Part shown: piece after piece, positions 9,092-18,031 of the stretch
Numbering within the stretch: position 1 is the first letter of the stretch
How the letters are laid out: each line of letters starts with the position of its first letter
Assembly: GCA_905182375.1 (NCBI GenBank)
Contig: CAJJBF010000003.1
Coordinates: 1 to 64,000 of the forward strand
DNA: 64,000 nucleotides
Source of the DNA: Flammeovirgaceae bacterium UBA4465
GTDB taxonomy: Bacteria; Bacteroidota; Bacteroidia; Cytophagales; Cyclobacteriaceae
Direction: 5' to 3'
The notes under the pieces: generated by a model
Databases searched by the model: none
Told to the model about the DNA's origin: nothing
What the model saw: only the letters and a program-made list of their open reading frames with translations
Made by a program: the position numbers and the translations under genes

Positions 9092-10756
9092 TCATTTACT
9101 AGGTAAATGATAGATCACACTCAAATTAAAGTTCCAATTGATCAGATCATTACCTGGGCGTATATAGGCGTCATCTGGATTATTTCGAATATTTACCCAT
9201 TGATAATTGAGCGAGGTAATGCGCGTAATCCTCCCTTGGATCATAAGTTCTTTAATCTGCGTATATCCCTGAATACCTATCGTATAATCGACCCAGTATT
9301 TATTCCAATCCTGATTATGTTCAAATGCTAAATAATAGAAATCACTGTTGTGACGCTCTCGCTCCAAAACGAGGCCCAGTTTATGATCTGCATTGAGCCA
9401 ACTGAGATCAATAGTGGATAGGTTACTCCCTGGTCCAATGCCTGCCCCAATCCACTGCCCCTTGTGCGTGTATCCATGCCTGATGTTTTGATCAATGTAC
9501 CAACTGTTCAGTTCTGCTAGACTATAATCCGTGGGTTGGGCCAATTTGGTCAGTTCCATTCCTACTTCTAGGAAATTGTCCAGTCGGGGCAAATCAAATA
9601 GTTTAGTGAATCCCAAAACAAATCCAGCATCTTTTTCTGGGACCATTAAAAACTCTTTAAAGCCCTGAAACTTGCTTTTTCCACCTTCAAAATAAACTTC
9701 AACTTGGGCTTCCTTCCAAATCCAACGCATAGATAAGGAGGCGTATCTATCGGGTCGTATCCGATCATCAATCCCTTCATTTCGTCTAAAGACATCTGTC
9801 AACGCCGCCAACATATCTCCCTCGCCTCGAGCATCACCTAAATACTGTTGGTTGACATAGGAGAAACCCAAAAATAATCCCGCTACCCATTTAGGTTGAT
9901 AAGAAACATGGATCCCAGATAAGTACCGATTCTCATCTCTAAAAGGAACATATAGATTAGTCTTACCTCCATATTGCCGTGAAGTATCAGGAGGGCTATA
10001 ATCCGAATTATTTAAAAGACCTCCTATCAATTGCCCTTCAAAAGTGCCGATTTTGGTATCAATAGGTACATGAGTCTCTAACGAGAGATGCCAAAAACCC
10101 TCAGCCGCATTCGTCATCAGAAGGGCATTCTTTTTTCCAGGACCCCACCATAAATTTTGACTGGAAAGGCCTAAAGAAAACTTGCGATAATTAAACTTTA
10201 AATAGGATTGCCCAGGCCGCAGTCGCCATTCATCTTTGGCTCCATGCTCCTCCGGATGATCGGCATAGGTCCACCAATTGTACCGCATCCACCAAAGTCT
10301 TGGCCCCGAAAGCTCTGAAAATCCCTCATAATCTTTATTTTGAGCAAAAAGCCAATCAGGTTTAACTTGTATTTCTATAAATTTCCATCGGGCATATATC
10401 CCTATCGATCCTCGGTATTGCAAGCCCTTTGTAGGATTAAAACTTCCATTATTACGCTCATAGGGATGATTTGAATTATGGTCCAAATCCAAACGCATAT
10501 TCAAAAGAATCAATTCTAACGACTTCCGGTTAAGTAATGATTTTCCAAACCAATGATCTTTGATCAATGCTTTATCAAAATAGGTCATATTCAAGGGCCG
10601 CTTGAAAAAAGAATAATGAATGGCTGAATCTGATGTTAACTGAAATCTACGCAATTGCTCCTCAACGATGGGCGTACCCACATCAATGACTTGCCCTATA
10701 CTAACGCTGATCTGAAAAAATGCCAAAATGGCTATATATAACGACTTTTTTTTCAA
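9092..10756 (-). CDS. Wzi-family capsule assembly outer-membrane protein (second copy)
   Basis: Predicted beta-barrel of the capsule-assembly Wzi family, thought to anchor or assemble capsular polysaccharide at the outer membrane. The 554-residue protein begins with a signal peptide (KKKSLYIAILAFFQISVSIG). It shares with its upstream neighbour the segments EEQLRRFQL near residue 33, SSQNLWWGPGKKNALLM near 200, and SGIHVSYQPKWVAGLFLG near 282. The C-terminus alternates aromatic and polar residues and ends in NLSVIYHLPSK, like an outer-membrane strand. Its ATG overlaps the TGA of the upstream wzi by four bases (ATGA), indicating translational coupling. The frame is intact, in contrast with the adjacent flippase. 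Confidence 0.85.
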   Translation of the reverse strand: MKKKSLYIAILAFFQISVSIGQVIDVGTPIVEEQLRRFQLTSDSAIHYSFFKRPLNMTYFDKALIKDHWFGKSLLNRKSLELILLNMRLDLDHNSNHPYERNNGSFNPTKGLQYRGSIGIYARWKFIEIQVKPDWLFAQNKDYEGFSELSGPRLWWMRYNWWTYADHPEEHGAKDEWRLRPGQSYLKFNYRKFSLGLSSQNLWWGPGKKNALLMTNAAEGFWHLSLETHVPIDTKIGTFEGQLIGGLLNNSDYSPPDTSRQYGGKTNLYVPFRDENRYLSGIHVSYQPKWVAGLFLGFSYVNQQYLGDARGEGDMLAALTDVFRRNEGIDDRIRPDRYASLSMRWIWKEAQVEVYFEGGKSKFQGFKEFLMVPEKDAGFVLGFTKLFDLPRLDNFLEVGMELTKLAQPTDYSLAELNSWYIDQNIRHGYTHKGQWIGAGIGPGSNLSTIDLSWLNADHKLGLVLERERHNSDFYYLAFEHNQDWNKYWVDYTIGIQGYTQIKELMIQGRITRITSLNYQWVNIRNNPDDAYIRPGNDLINWNFNLSVIYHLPSK

Positions 10757-12333
10757 AATTGATAGGCCGTTTTGATACCCAAAAATACATTTGATTGATT
10801 ATTGCCTTGAGACAATGGTCCGTTTAATTCATTTAACAACTCCCATTGATAATTCAAGGAATAAATGTAGGTGAGCTGACCCTCGAAAATGAATCTTTTG
10901 TAAAAACCCCCAGCTTCCAATCCTATAGATAAGTCTGTCCAATAACGTTTGCGCTCATCTAGATCTCCAAAAACGTCATACAGGAAATCATTGTTGTGTA
11001 CCACTCGTCTAAATGAAAATCCATAATTTAATTGGGTTTCATTATTGATTAGTAAGATTTTAAAGTCTTGCTGATTGCCACTGGGCCCTACCCCTGCGCC
11101 CAATACTTGCCCCAGTTGAGTAAAGCCTTGATATACTCCCCCGTGTACATACCAACTCCCCGCACCTCTGACCAATCGGTCTATGGTTTGCTCCATTTGA
11201 ATCATCTCAAATTCCATAGAAACGAACTTATGCGATTTTTTAGCTTCGACGATCTTGGTAATCCCAAAAACATAGGCCCGAGAATGTTGAGGTATCGTCG
11301 CAAAATCTCTGATACTCCCGGCCGCATCATTTCTACCATACTCAAAATAGAGTTCTGAATGAGCGGCAGGCATCATATATCGGGTTGTTATAGAAATTTG
11401 TCCATCTGTCCCCACATCCTCATTCCCTCCTCTAAAAAGATCTCCAAAAACTGGAAAATATTCGTTATAATCAATCGCTGTCTGACGGTACATTTGTACG
11501 GCCCGGTTGATACCTAAAAACAAGCCGCGTACCCATTTAGGCTGATAAGAGATGCTGATGCCATTCATATAGCGCGCATCCTGATTGGCCGGTCCAAGAA
11601 AGGGTATACTAGTATAACCTTGGGTGGGATAATGTGAAGTATAAAGCGAATTATCCAACCGACCACCTATGAGTTCCCATTCCAAATGACCAATAACAAT
11701 ATTGACCGGTCGACTCGATTTAAAAGAAATATGCTTGAACCCTGCCGCATTATTTGACATGATCAGCGCATTATTTTTACTTGGGCCCCACCACATATTT
11801 TGATTGGACAAGGCAAGCGTAAATGACCTGTAGGATACTGCAATTTGGGACTGTCCCCAATCAGTTTTATTAATATTTGAATATCCGTCAACCTCCCGAT
11901 TCATCCCATAATAAAGGGTGGGGTATAATTGAAGCGATAGGATCCCTAACTTGGCATAAAATCCTGCTGAGAGGCTCGACTGAAATCCCGCTATCGGCAG
12001 CATAAGCCCATTATTAGTCTGATAAGGGATGTTACTGGTATATTCTGTTTGATTCGATATAGGTAATAACTGCACATTGAATTGCTCATTTTCAGACTTT
12101 CTCGGCACAGAACCAAAAGTAAAAGAAGGCTTATTTTGCTGCAGTGCTTCAACGTGATTGAGCGACCTGATATTAAATGACAAGAGAGAATCAACCGTTC
12201 CGAGCAGTTGACCTCTTCGCAAACCTTCTTCAATCAAGGGAAAACCCACGGGCAACGACTGTGCGCCTAATGAGACCAACACCGGTATCCAAACGATAAT
12301 TATAAAAAAAATCAAAATGATTTGCTTTTTCAA
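10753..12333 (-). CDS. Wzi-family capsule assembly outer-membrane protein (first copy)
   Basis: Paralogue of the following gene, with matching blocks EEGLRRGQL near the N-terminus, SNQNMWWGPSKNNALIM, and NGISISYQPKWVRGLFLG. The open frame reaches back to a TTG at 12372. I place the start at the TTG at 12333 because it gives a clean signal peptide (KKQIILIFFIIIVWIPVLVS) and overlaps the stop of the preceding lipoprotein gene as TTGA, just as the next pair overlaps as ATGA. From this start the protein is about 526 residues. It is expected to be an outer-membrane beta-barrel acting in capsule or exopolysaccharide assembly. Why two copies are kept is unknown; they differ enough that recent duplication is unlikely. 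Confidence 0.83.
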   Translation of the reverse strand: MKKQIILIFFIIIVWIPVLVSLGAQSLPVGFPLIEEGLRRGQLLGTVDSLLSFNIRSLNHVEALQQNKPSFTFGSVPRKSENEQFNVQLLPISNQTEYTSNIPYQTNNGLMLPIAGFQSSLSAGFYAKLGILSLQLYPTLYYGMNREVDGYSNINKTDWGQSQIAVSYRSFTLALSNQNMWWGPSKNNALIMSNNAAGFKHISFKSSRPVNIVIGHLEWELIGGRLDNSLYTSHYPTQGYTSIPFLGPANQDARYMNGISISYQPKWVRGLFLGINRAVQMYRQTAIDYNEYFPVFGDLFRGGNEDVGTDGQISITTRYMMPAAHSELYFEYGRNDAAGSIRDFATIPQHSRAYVFGITKIVEAKKSHKFVSMEFEMIQMEQTIDRLVRGAGSWYVHGGVYQGFTQLGQVLGAGVGPSGNQQDFKILLINNETQLNYGFSFRRVVHNNDFLYDVFGDLDERKRYWTDLSIGLEAGGFYKRFIFEGQLTYIYSLNYQWELLNELNGPLSQGNNQSNVFLGIKTAYQF

Positions 12334-12977
12334 ATTGATAATAATTTTACTTGAATATTGTTCAGCGACCAACTTTCATCACATTGAGCATCATTTGCAT
12401 TGGGCTGATTCAATTCGTCCCAAAATACAATTTCAACTTGACCTTTACGATGTGGAAAAATGAGCTCGATCTCGTACGCCGAGGTCGTTCCATCAGACTT
12501 GCAAAAGGCAGGCAGATCAACGGCTGAGGCTCCGGTTCTAGGAAAAGTTAAAAAGGGGTCCCGTTCGGGGTAGGACTGCATCAGACAATAATTACTGTTA
12601 CAGGGTGAATTGGAGAAAGAGGTTTTAAAAATATCTACTTCCGAAGAATCTAGCATGACACTCCAATAATCCGTGCCATCAGGGGACTCCGTATTTCCAT
12701 CCCAAGAGTCGTGGACATAAAGTAAGGCTTGAATTTGAACATAATCATGTGTCCCCAAGCCTTCAAGAGTCAGTTTAAACCCTCCATTGTTGTAAGTGCC
12801 CAATATGTTTTGTCCCAAATAAGAGGTGACAATACCTCCCTCAATCTTTGTCAAATCTACAGTCTCAAAATTATTATCATATATGAGCGTCTCACGATCG
12901 ATATCTGAAACACATGACCAGAGCATTACTGTTGTACTGAAGGTGATGAAATTTATGATTTTTTCTACGCAACGCAT
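12330..12977 (-). CDS. Putative lipoprotein, first gene of the Wzi operon
   Basis: Protein of 215 residues that I do not recognise. The N-terminus has a basic stretch, a hydrophobic segment and a lipobox-like LWSC near residue 22, so it is probably exported and lipidated. The mature part is rich in Asp, Thr, Tyr and Trp with alternating hydrophobic residues, which suggests a beta-sandwich. Four cysteines (SNSPCNSNYC, PAFCKSDG, AQCDESW) could form two disulfides. The ending SWSLNNIQVKLLSI resembles the last strands of jelly-roll carbohydrate-binding domains. It is translationally coupled to two Wzi-type barrels, so a role in surface polysaccharide binding or assembly is a reasonable inference. 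It is divergent from the phosphoglycosyltransferase gene. Confidence 0.65.
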   Translation of the reverse strand: MRCVEKIINFITFSTTVMLWSCVSDIDRETLIYDNNFETVDLTKIEGGIVTSYLGQNILGTYNNGGFKLTLEGLGTHDYVQIQALLYVHDSWDGNTESPDGTDYWSVMLDSSEVDIFKTSFSNSPCNSNYCLMQSYPERDPFLTFPRTGASAVDLPAFCKSDGTTSAYEIELIFPHRKGQVEIVFWDELNQPNANDAQCDESWSLNNIQVKLLSI

Positions 12978-13187
12978 TTATAGAGTTTTGAGAGATTTTT
13001 TTACGCAAGTCTAAACGTAATCGCTAAAAAATATTTGTTCACCGTAAAAATGCAAATCTTTGATAAATAAAGAGGAAAATACCAAATAATTTTTAAAAAG
13101 GAAATAATAACATTGCTACACCGCATTAATTTGTAAGATCAGCTATTTATGTTCTTAATTAATAGTGAATTATTCATTTGTAAACCT

Positions 13188-13195
13188 TACTTTTG
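13188..13195 (+). promoter_or_regulatory. Candidate -7 box before the phosphoglycosyltransferase gene
   Basis: TACTTTTG matches the Bacteroidota TAnnTTTG -7 consensus. It lies 10 bp before the first ATG, so transcription would start almost at the codon; the second ATG at 13215 would give a short leader. No good TTG -33 element is seen at the usual spacing, so this is tentative. Confidence 0.3.
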
Positions 13196-13205
13196 GTTTT
13201 GATAA

Positions 13206-14591
13206 ATGAATCTAATGAGAAAGCGATTTTATTTCTTTTTCCCCATCCTATTTATATCGGCTGATCTTTCAGTGGTTTCCATCGCCTTTTTGGCGACCCA
13301 AAAGGTAATTGGTGTCTCGTACTCTTTAGAAAATTACACCATAGAAACTTTATTTTTTGTTCTATTAAGTTGGACAAGCCTGTCTTTACTGGGCAAAGAT
13401 TACAAAATAGGCAGACCCTCGGGATATGAAAAGTCGGTAACTAAAGGCTTTAAAACCATTACTGTTTTCTTAGCACTATTTTCGTTTTTCGTGGTTTTCA
13501 GTAATCAAGAAATTATCTCAAGAAATTTCGTTTTGCATTTTGCAGGGGTATTATTCTTATTTATTCCTATTGAACGAGTAATTGTCCACTTAGTTGTTAA
13601 TAAATATCGTAAGTGGGGTGGGAATTATCGCAATGCCATCATCATCGGTTATGATCAATTGGGCTTTTCCTTGTTTGATGCCATTAATAAAAATAAAAAT
13701 CTAGGCATCCGTTGTACTGGATTTTACGGAAGTAGTACGCAAATAGTCACAAAATATCCCCTTAAAGGAAACTTGAAGGCCTTTCTTAATTCAGACTTAG
13801 AGAAGGTTGATTTTGTTTATGTCAGTGAAAATATTGTGCGAGAAGAATTGAATCAAATTATTGAATTGTCCGATGCCTCATTTGTAAAGGTAAAATTATT
13901 GCCTCATTTCAAAACAGATTTTTTAAAATCTTATGTGCTCAAGTTAATTGACAACATCAATATCATCGATGTCAATTATTTGCCCTTGGACCATGCTTTT
14001 AATAGATTTTTAAAGCGCTCTTTTGATGTTTTATTCTCATTAATTATGTTGCTTTTTGTTCTAAGTTGGCTCTATCCCATTATTGCCCTCATAATCTTTT
14101 TAGAGTCTCGTGGTCCCATTTTATTTAAGCAATATCGAAATGGTAAGAACAATGAAGTTTTTCGCTGCTTAAAATTCCGTACCATGTATTTAAATGAAGA
14201 AGCAGACCAAAAATGGGCAACAAAAAATGATCACCGAGTAACCTACTTTGGCGCAATCTTGAGAAGGACTAGTTTAGATGAACTTCCGCAATTAATTAAT
14301 GTCCTCATAGGAGATATGACCATCGTAGGCCCCAGACCCTTGCCTGTGAAACTGAATGAGCAATATATTAATCAAATCAAAAGTTATTCTCAAAGGCATA
14401 CCTTCAAGCCCGGGATTACCGGATTGGCACAAGCGTTGGGACATCGTGGTGAAATAAAAGATTTAAGAGAAATTAAAAATAGAGTCACCTTAGATCGGTT
14501 CTATTTAAATAATTGGTCTGTCTACTTAGATGTAAAGATTATCTTCATCACATTCTTTGAGCTCATTAAAGGACAAGACACAGCGTATTAG
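13206..14591 (+). CDS. Polyprenyl phosphoglycosyltransferase (WcaJ/WbaP type)
   Basis: Membrane enzyme that moves a sugar-1-phosphate from a nucleotide sugar to undecaprenyl phosphate, the first step of repeat-unit assembly. The N-terminal half (about residues 1-270) has four or five membrane helices and a CoA-binding-like Rossmann region (NAIIIGYDQLGFSLFDAI). The C-terminal catalytic domain begins at KRSFDVLFSLIMLL and has, in order, GPILFKQYRNGKN, CLKFRTM, the catalytic-pair motif RRTSLDELPQLINVL, GDMTIVGPRPLP and FKPGITGLAQ. At 461 residues it is a normal length and unbroken. It is divergent from the lipoprotein-wzi operon, which fits the gene content expected of a Wzx/Wzy pathway. Confidence 0.92.
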   Translation: MNLMRKRFYFFFPILFISADLSVVSIAFLATQKVIGVSYSLENYTIETLFFVLLSWTSLSLLGKDYKIGRPSGYEKSVTKGFKTITVFLALFSFFVVFSNQEIISRNFVLHFAGVLFLFIPIERVIVHLVVNKYRKWGGNYRNAIIIGYDQLGFSLFDAINKNKNLGIRCTGFYGSSTQIVTKYPLKGNLKAFLNSDLEKVDFVYVSENIVREELNQIIELSDASFVKVKLLPHFKTDFLKSYVLKLIDNINIIDVNYLPLDHAFNRFLKRSFDVLFSLIMLLFVLSWLYPIIALIIFLESRGPILFKQYRNGKNNEVFRCLKFRTMYLNEEADQKWATKNDHRVTYFGAILRRTSLDELPQLINVLIGDMTIVGPRPLPVKLNEQYINQIKSYSQRHTFKPGITGLAQALGHRGEIKDLREIKNRVTLDRFYLNNWSVYLDVKIIFITFFELIKGQDTAY

Positions 14592-14683
14592 CCCATAATT
14601 TACAAAGAACAAGGAGTTTCTTTATTCCCATGATGTCCTTGATTATCTTTATCTCTTAATAATCCAAAACCCTTTGCTATACC

Positions 14684-15703
14684 ATGTTTGATCAGGTTGA
14701 AAAAGTACATAAAGAATTAGCTCAAGCCCGCGTCGCGAATGCCTCTGAATTAGAAGCTTTTCGGATCAGATTCATCAGTAAAAAAAGTGTGATTACCGGC
14801 CTATTTGATGCGTTCAAAACGGTACCCAATGATCAAAAAAAAGCTTTTGGAGCAGCCCTTAATGAGCTAAAAAAAGAGGCCAATACCAAATTTAAATCTT
14901 TGGCAGCCCATCTTCAGTCTACTACAACTCATCCTTCGGAACACCCTGATACTTCACTCCCCTCTACCCCATTTCAAATAGGTGGGCTACATCCAATCAA
15001 TATTGTGAAAAATAGAATGATTGAAATATTCGAAAGGCAAGGGTTCAATGTTTCTGAAGGACCTGAAATGGAAGATGATTGGCATAATTTCACGGCCCTC
15101 AATTTTCCTGAAAATCACCCAGCTAGAGAAATGCAGGACACCTATTTTTTAGAAAAAGATCCCGACAAACTATTACGGACCCATACCTCTACAGTACAAA
15201 TAAGATTAATGGAACAGGGGGAACCTCCTTTTAGATCCATTATGCCCGGACGGGTTTATCGGAACGAAGCCATCTCTGCAAGGGCACATTGTTTCTTTCA
15301 CCAAGTAGAAGGTTTGTACATTGATCGTAATGTTGGCTTTAAAGACCTCAAACAATCTATTTATCATTTTTCGCGTGAATTTTTCGGAAAAGATACACAG
15401 ATTAGGTTCAGACCCTCCTATTTTCCCTTTACTGAACCAAGTGCTGAAATAGATATCAGCTGCTTCATCTGTCAAGGAAAGGGCTGTAAAATTTGTAAAA
15501 CCAGTGGTTGGGTCGAGATCGGTGGTTCAGGAATGGTGGACCCCAACGTATTGGAAAATTGCGGTATTGATTCGAAAGAGTTTAGTGGGTTTGCTTTTGG
15601 CATGGGTATAGAACGTATTGCCATGCTCAAATATGAAATTGATGATATTCGGCTGTTTTCTGAAAATGACGTCCGCTTTTTGCGCCAATTCAATGGATTG
15701 TAA
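14684..15703 (+). CDS. pheS: Phenylalanine--tRNA ligase alpha subunit
   Basis: Catalytic subunit of the alpha2-beta2 class II synthetase that charges tRNA-Phe. The N-terminal coiled coil (residues 1-90) is followed by the class II core: EGPEMEDDWHNFTALNFP, motif 2 GRVYRNEAISARAHCFFHQ near residue 190, and motif 3 FAFGMGIERIAMLKY near 310. An insertion CFICQGKGCKICKTSGW near residues 262-278 has four cysteines that could bind zinc and is seen in several bacterial PheS proteins. The length of 339 residues is typical. No pheT gene is in the window, so the subunits are unlinked here. The end is convergent with moxR. Confidence 0.95.
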   Translation: MFDQVEKVHKELAQARVANASELEAFRIRFISKKSVITGLFDAFKTVPNDQKKAFGAALNELKKEANTKFKSLAAHLQSTTTHPSEHPDTSLPSTPFQIGGLHPINIVKNRMIEIFERQGFNVSEGPEMEDDWHNFTALNFPENHPAREMQDTYFLEKDPDKLLRTHTSTVQIRLMEQGEPPFRSIMPGRVYRNEAISARAHCFFHQVEGLYIDRNVGFKDLKQSIYHFSREFFGKDTQIRFRPSYFPFTEPSAEIDISCFICQGKGCKICKTSGWVEIGGSGMVDPNVLENCGIDSKEFSGFAFGMGIERIAMLKYEIDDIRLFSENDVRFLRQFNGL

Positions 15704-16666
15704 TTAAAGTAAGTCTTGAATGATTTGAGTTTCTGAAATTCCTGCGGCTTCAGCTTTGAAGTTTCTCACAATTCTATGTCTTAAAACTGATTCTGCCACC
15801 GCCTTAACGTCCTCAATATCCGGAGCATACTTGCCTGTCATCAAGGCATGGCATTTGGCACCCAGGATTAAAAACTGACTGGCTCTAGGGCCTGCTCCCC
15901 ACTCTAGATAATCATTGGCCAATGTACTGGATCCCACTCTTCCGGGCCTTGTCTTATGAACCAACGAAACGGCATATTCATAGACGTTATCTACTACGGG
16001 TACACTTCTGACCAAACTTTGGAAAGTAAGGATTTCGTCTTTTGAAATTACGTTTTCCACTGCTATGTGCGTATTTTTAGTCGTTTTTTTTATAACTTCT
16101 ACTTCGGTTTGATAGTCAGGATAATCTAATTTAATCATCAACATGAAACGATCGAGTTGTGCTTCAGGTAAGGGATAAGTACCTTCTTGTTCAATCGGGT
16201 TTTGTGTGGCCAAAACAAAAAAGGGTCGATCTAATTTATGCTGGGTCCCTCCTATGGTAACCGCATATTCTTGCATACTTTCAAGCAAGGCAGATTGGGT
16301 TTTGGGTGGGGTCCTATTAATTTCATCCGCCAAGACTACATTGGAAAAAATGGGCCCTTTGATGAATTTGAAATTTCGATCACGATCCAAAGTTTCCGCA
16401 CCAATGATATCTGAAGGCATCAAATCAGGAGTAAATTGAATCCGACTGAAATCTAAATTGAGGGCTTGAGCCAGCGTATTGATCAACAAAGTTTTGGCGA
16501 GCCCTGGGACACCAACCAACAACGAATGACCGCTACAAAAAATAGAAATAATCAATAACCGAACCGCTTCTTCTTGACCTATAATTATTCGAGCTATTTC
16601 CTCACGGAGCGTATTACATTTCTCTAAAAACTCATCTGCTAATTCTTTTTCATTTTTCTCACTCAT
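15704..16666 (-). CDS. MoxR-family AAA+ ATPase
   Basis: Cytoplasmic AAA+ ATPase of the MoxR family, proposed to act as a chaperone for metal- or von Willebrand-domain proteins. Walker A is GVPGLAKT near residue 54, Walker B is VVLADEINRTPPKTQSAL near 110-127, sensor 1 is ATQNPIEQEGTYPLPEAQLD, and the lid has GPRASQFLILGAKC. The length of 320 residues is complete. Its usual partners (DUF58 and VWA proteins) are not beside it. It lies 6 bp downstream of the SurA-like gene on the same strand, so it probably shares its transcript. Confidence 0.92.
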   Translation of the reverse strand: MSEKNEKELADEFLEKCNTLREEIARIIIGQEEAVRLLIISIFCSGHSLLVGVPGLAKTLLINTLAQALNLDFSRIQFTPDLMPSDIIGAETLDRDRNFKFIKGPIFSNVVLADEINRTPPKTQSALLESMQEYAVTIGGTQHKLDRPFFVLATQNPIEQEGTYPLPEAQLDRFMLMIKLDYPDYQTEVEVIKKTTKNTHIAVENVISKDEILTFQSLVRSVPVVDNVYEYAVSLVHKTRPGRVGSSTLANDYLEWGAGPRASQFLILGAKCHALMTGKYAPDIEDVKAVAESVLRHRIVRNFKAEAAGISETQIIQDLL

Positions 16667-16672
16667 ACCTAA

Positions 16673-18031
16673 TTATTTCATGATATCACAATAGTTGTAG
16701 GCAGGATCAACATCCACGTAGACTTCACCTTTGGCCTTCTCAAACCATTTATCTAATAATTTCCCCTTTTTTGCATTGAGTGCATATTCAGCCAGCTTTT
16801 GATAGTCATCATTCAAATTAGCTTGATGAGGGGGTATTCTATCTTGATAAAAAATCAATCTAAAAGCCGTCGTTCCATCGACCATTGAAAATTTCAATGG
16901 CTTTGTCAAAGAGCCTATGCTCATGGTATCGACAGTGAAAAATATATTAGGGTCTAATTGCTCAACTGAAACCCTCACTGAACCATCGGGTCCGGTATAG
17001 AAACCTCCATTTGATGCCGTCTCCTTGTCTGCTGAAAATTCTTTTGCTGCCACTCTAAAATTTGTTAGGCTATCCAATATTAAGTTTCTTATGCTGTCCA
17101 GTTTATTTTCCGCCACATTAATGTCATCGGCAGAAGGTTTAGGAATGATGAGAATGTGCCTAGACCTAAACGTATTTCCCCTTCTTTCTTGTAGCTCAAT
17201 CAAATGATATCCAAAATCTGATTTGACGGGCATTGAAAGCTCTCCAACTTCTATGGTCATGGCAGACTCTTCGAACTCTGGAGCCAGTTCGCCTCGCTTA
17301 TAAAACGGGAGTTGACCTCCACGAGATCCCGATCCTGGATCTTCTGAGTACCTCCTTGCCATGTTTTCAAAGGTCTCTGTTCCCCTCAAAATTTTACCTC
17401 TGATTTCTAATAATTGCCGTTCGACCTTACCTAGCTGCTCGGCTCCTGGCTCAGGCTTCATCACCAATTGACCGACCTGGACTTCCGTTGAAAAATAGGG
17501 CAAAGAATCTTTGGGTATTTTATTGAAAAATTGTTTTACCTCACTGGGTGTTACCTTAATATCATTGGTAATAGTCCGCTGCATGGTCTCAATTATTTTT
17601 TGCTCCTTGACCTGATCAAATAATTCTTCCTCTATTTGTCCTAAACTCTTACCATAATACGCTTCTATTTCTTTGGCCGACCCAATCTGAGAGATCATAT
17701 AAGCCATTCTTTGATCTAGATTATTTTGTACTTCTTCATCTAATACGATGACCGAATCAATTTCTGCTTTTGCCACCAATAACTTATTGATGACTAAATT
17801 TTCTAATACTTGGCACCTCAACGCGCCACTATTTACTTCTCCTTGAGAAAGATACTCAAGGTAGGTCTGTTCTAAATCTGATTTTAATACGATATAATCA
17901 TCTACTTTAACAATAATTCTATCGACCAATAACTCTTTAGACTGACCTATTACCGCATGGAGGGAAAGCCAAAAAATAACGCTACTAATTGCGATAAACT
18001 TCAAATTTCTTCGTTTTGAGTGCTTCTTCAT
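16673..18031 (-). CDS. SurA-like periplasmic peptidyl-prolyl isomerase/chaperone
   Basis: Periplasmic chaperone that carries unfolded outer-membrane proteins and has two parvulin domains. After a signal peptide (residues about 8-30, ending HAVIGQ) comes the SurA N-terminal helical part (VDRIIVKVDDYIVLKSDLE). The first parvulin domain has YSEDPGSGSRGGQLPFYKRGEL and FGYHLIELQERRG; the second has SADKETASNGGFY. The frame opens at 18064, but the ATG at 18031 gives a proper signal peptide and is preferred. Even so the start overlaps the upstream gene by 47 bp. At 452 residues it is close to the usual length. It is cotranscribed with a shorter SurA-like lipoprotein upstream. Confidence 0.88.
   Translation of the reverse strand: MKKHSKRRNLKFIAISSVIFWLSLHAVIGQSKELLVDRIIVKVDDYIVLKSDLEQTYLEYLSQGEVNSGALRCQVLENLVINKLLVAKAEIDSVIVLDEEVQNNLDQRMAYMISQIGSAKEIEAYYGKSLGQIEEELFDQVKEQKIIETMQRTITNDIKVTPSEVKQFFNKIPKDSLPYFSTEVQVGQLVMKPEPGAEQLGKVERQLLEIRGKILRGTETFENMARRYSEDPGSGSRGGQLPFYKRGELAPEFEESAMTIEVGELSMPVKSDFGYHLIELQERRGNTFRSRHILIIPKPSADDINVAENKLDSIRNLILDSLTNFRVAAKEFSADKETASNGGFYTGPDGSVRVSVEQLDPNIFFTVDTMSIGSLTKPLKFSMVDGTTAFRLIFYQDRIPPHQANLNDDYQKLAEYALNAKKGKLLDKWFEKAKGEVYVDVDPAYNYCDIMK

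Noticed and set aside
11068-11358. A 96-codon open frame antisense to the first wzi gene
   Set aside because: No recognisable domain and composition follows the wzi codons; the wzi frame is fully supported by homology to its paralogue.
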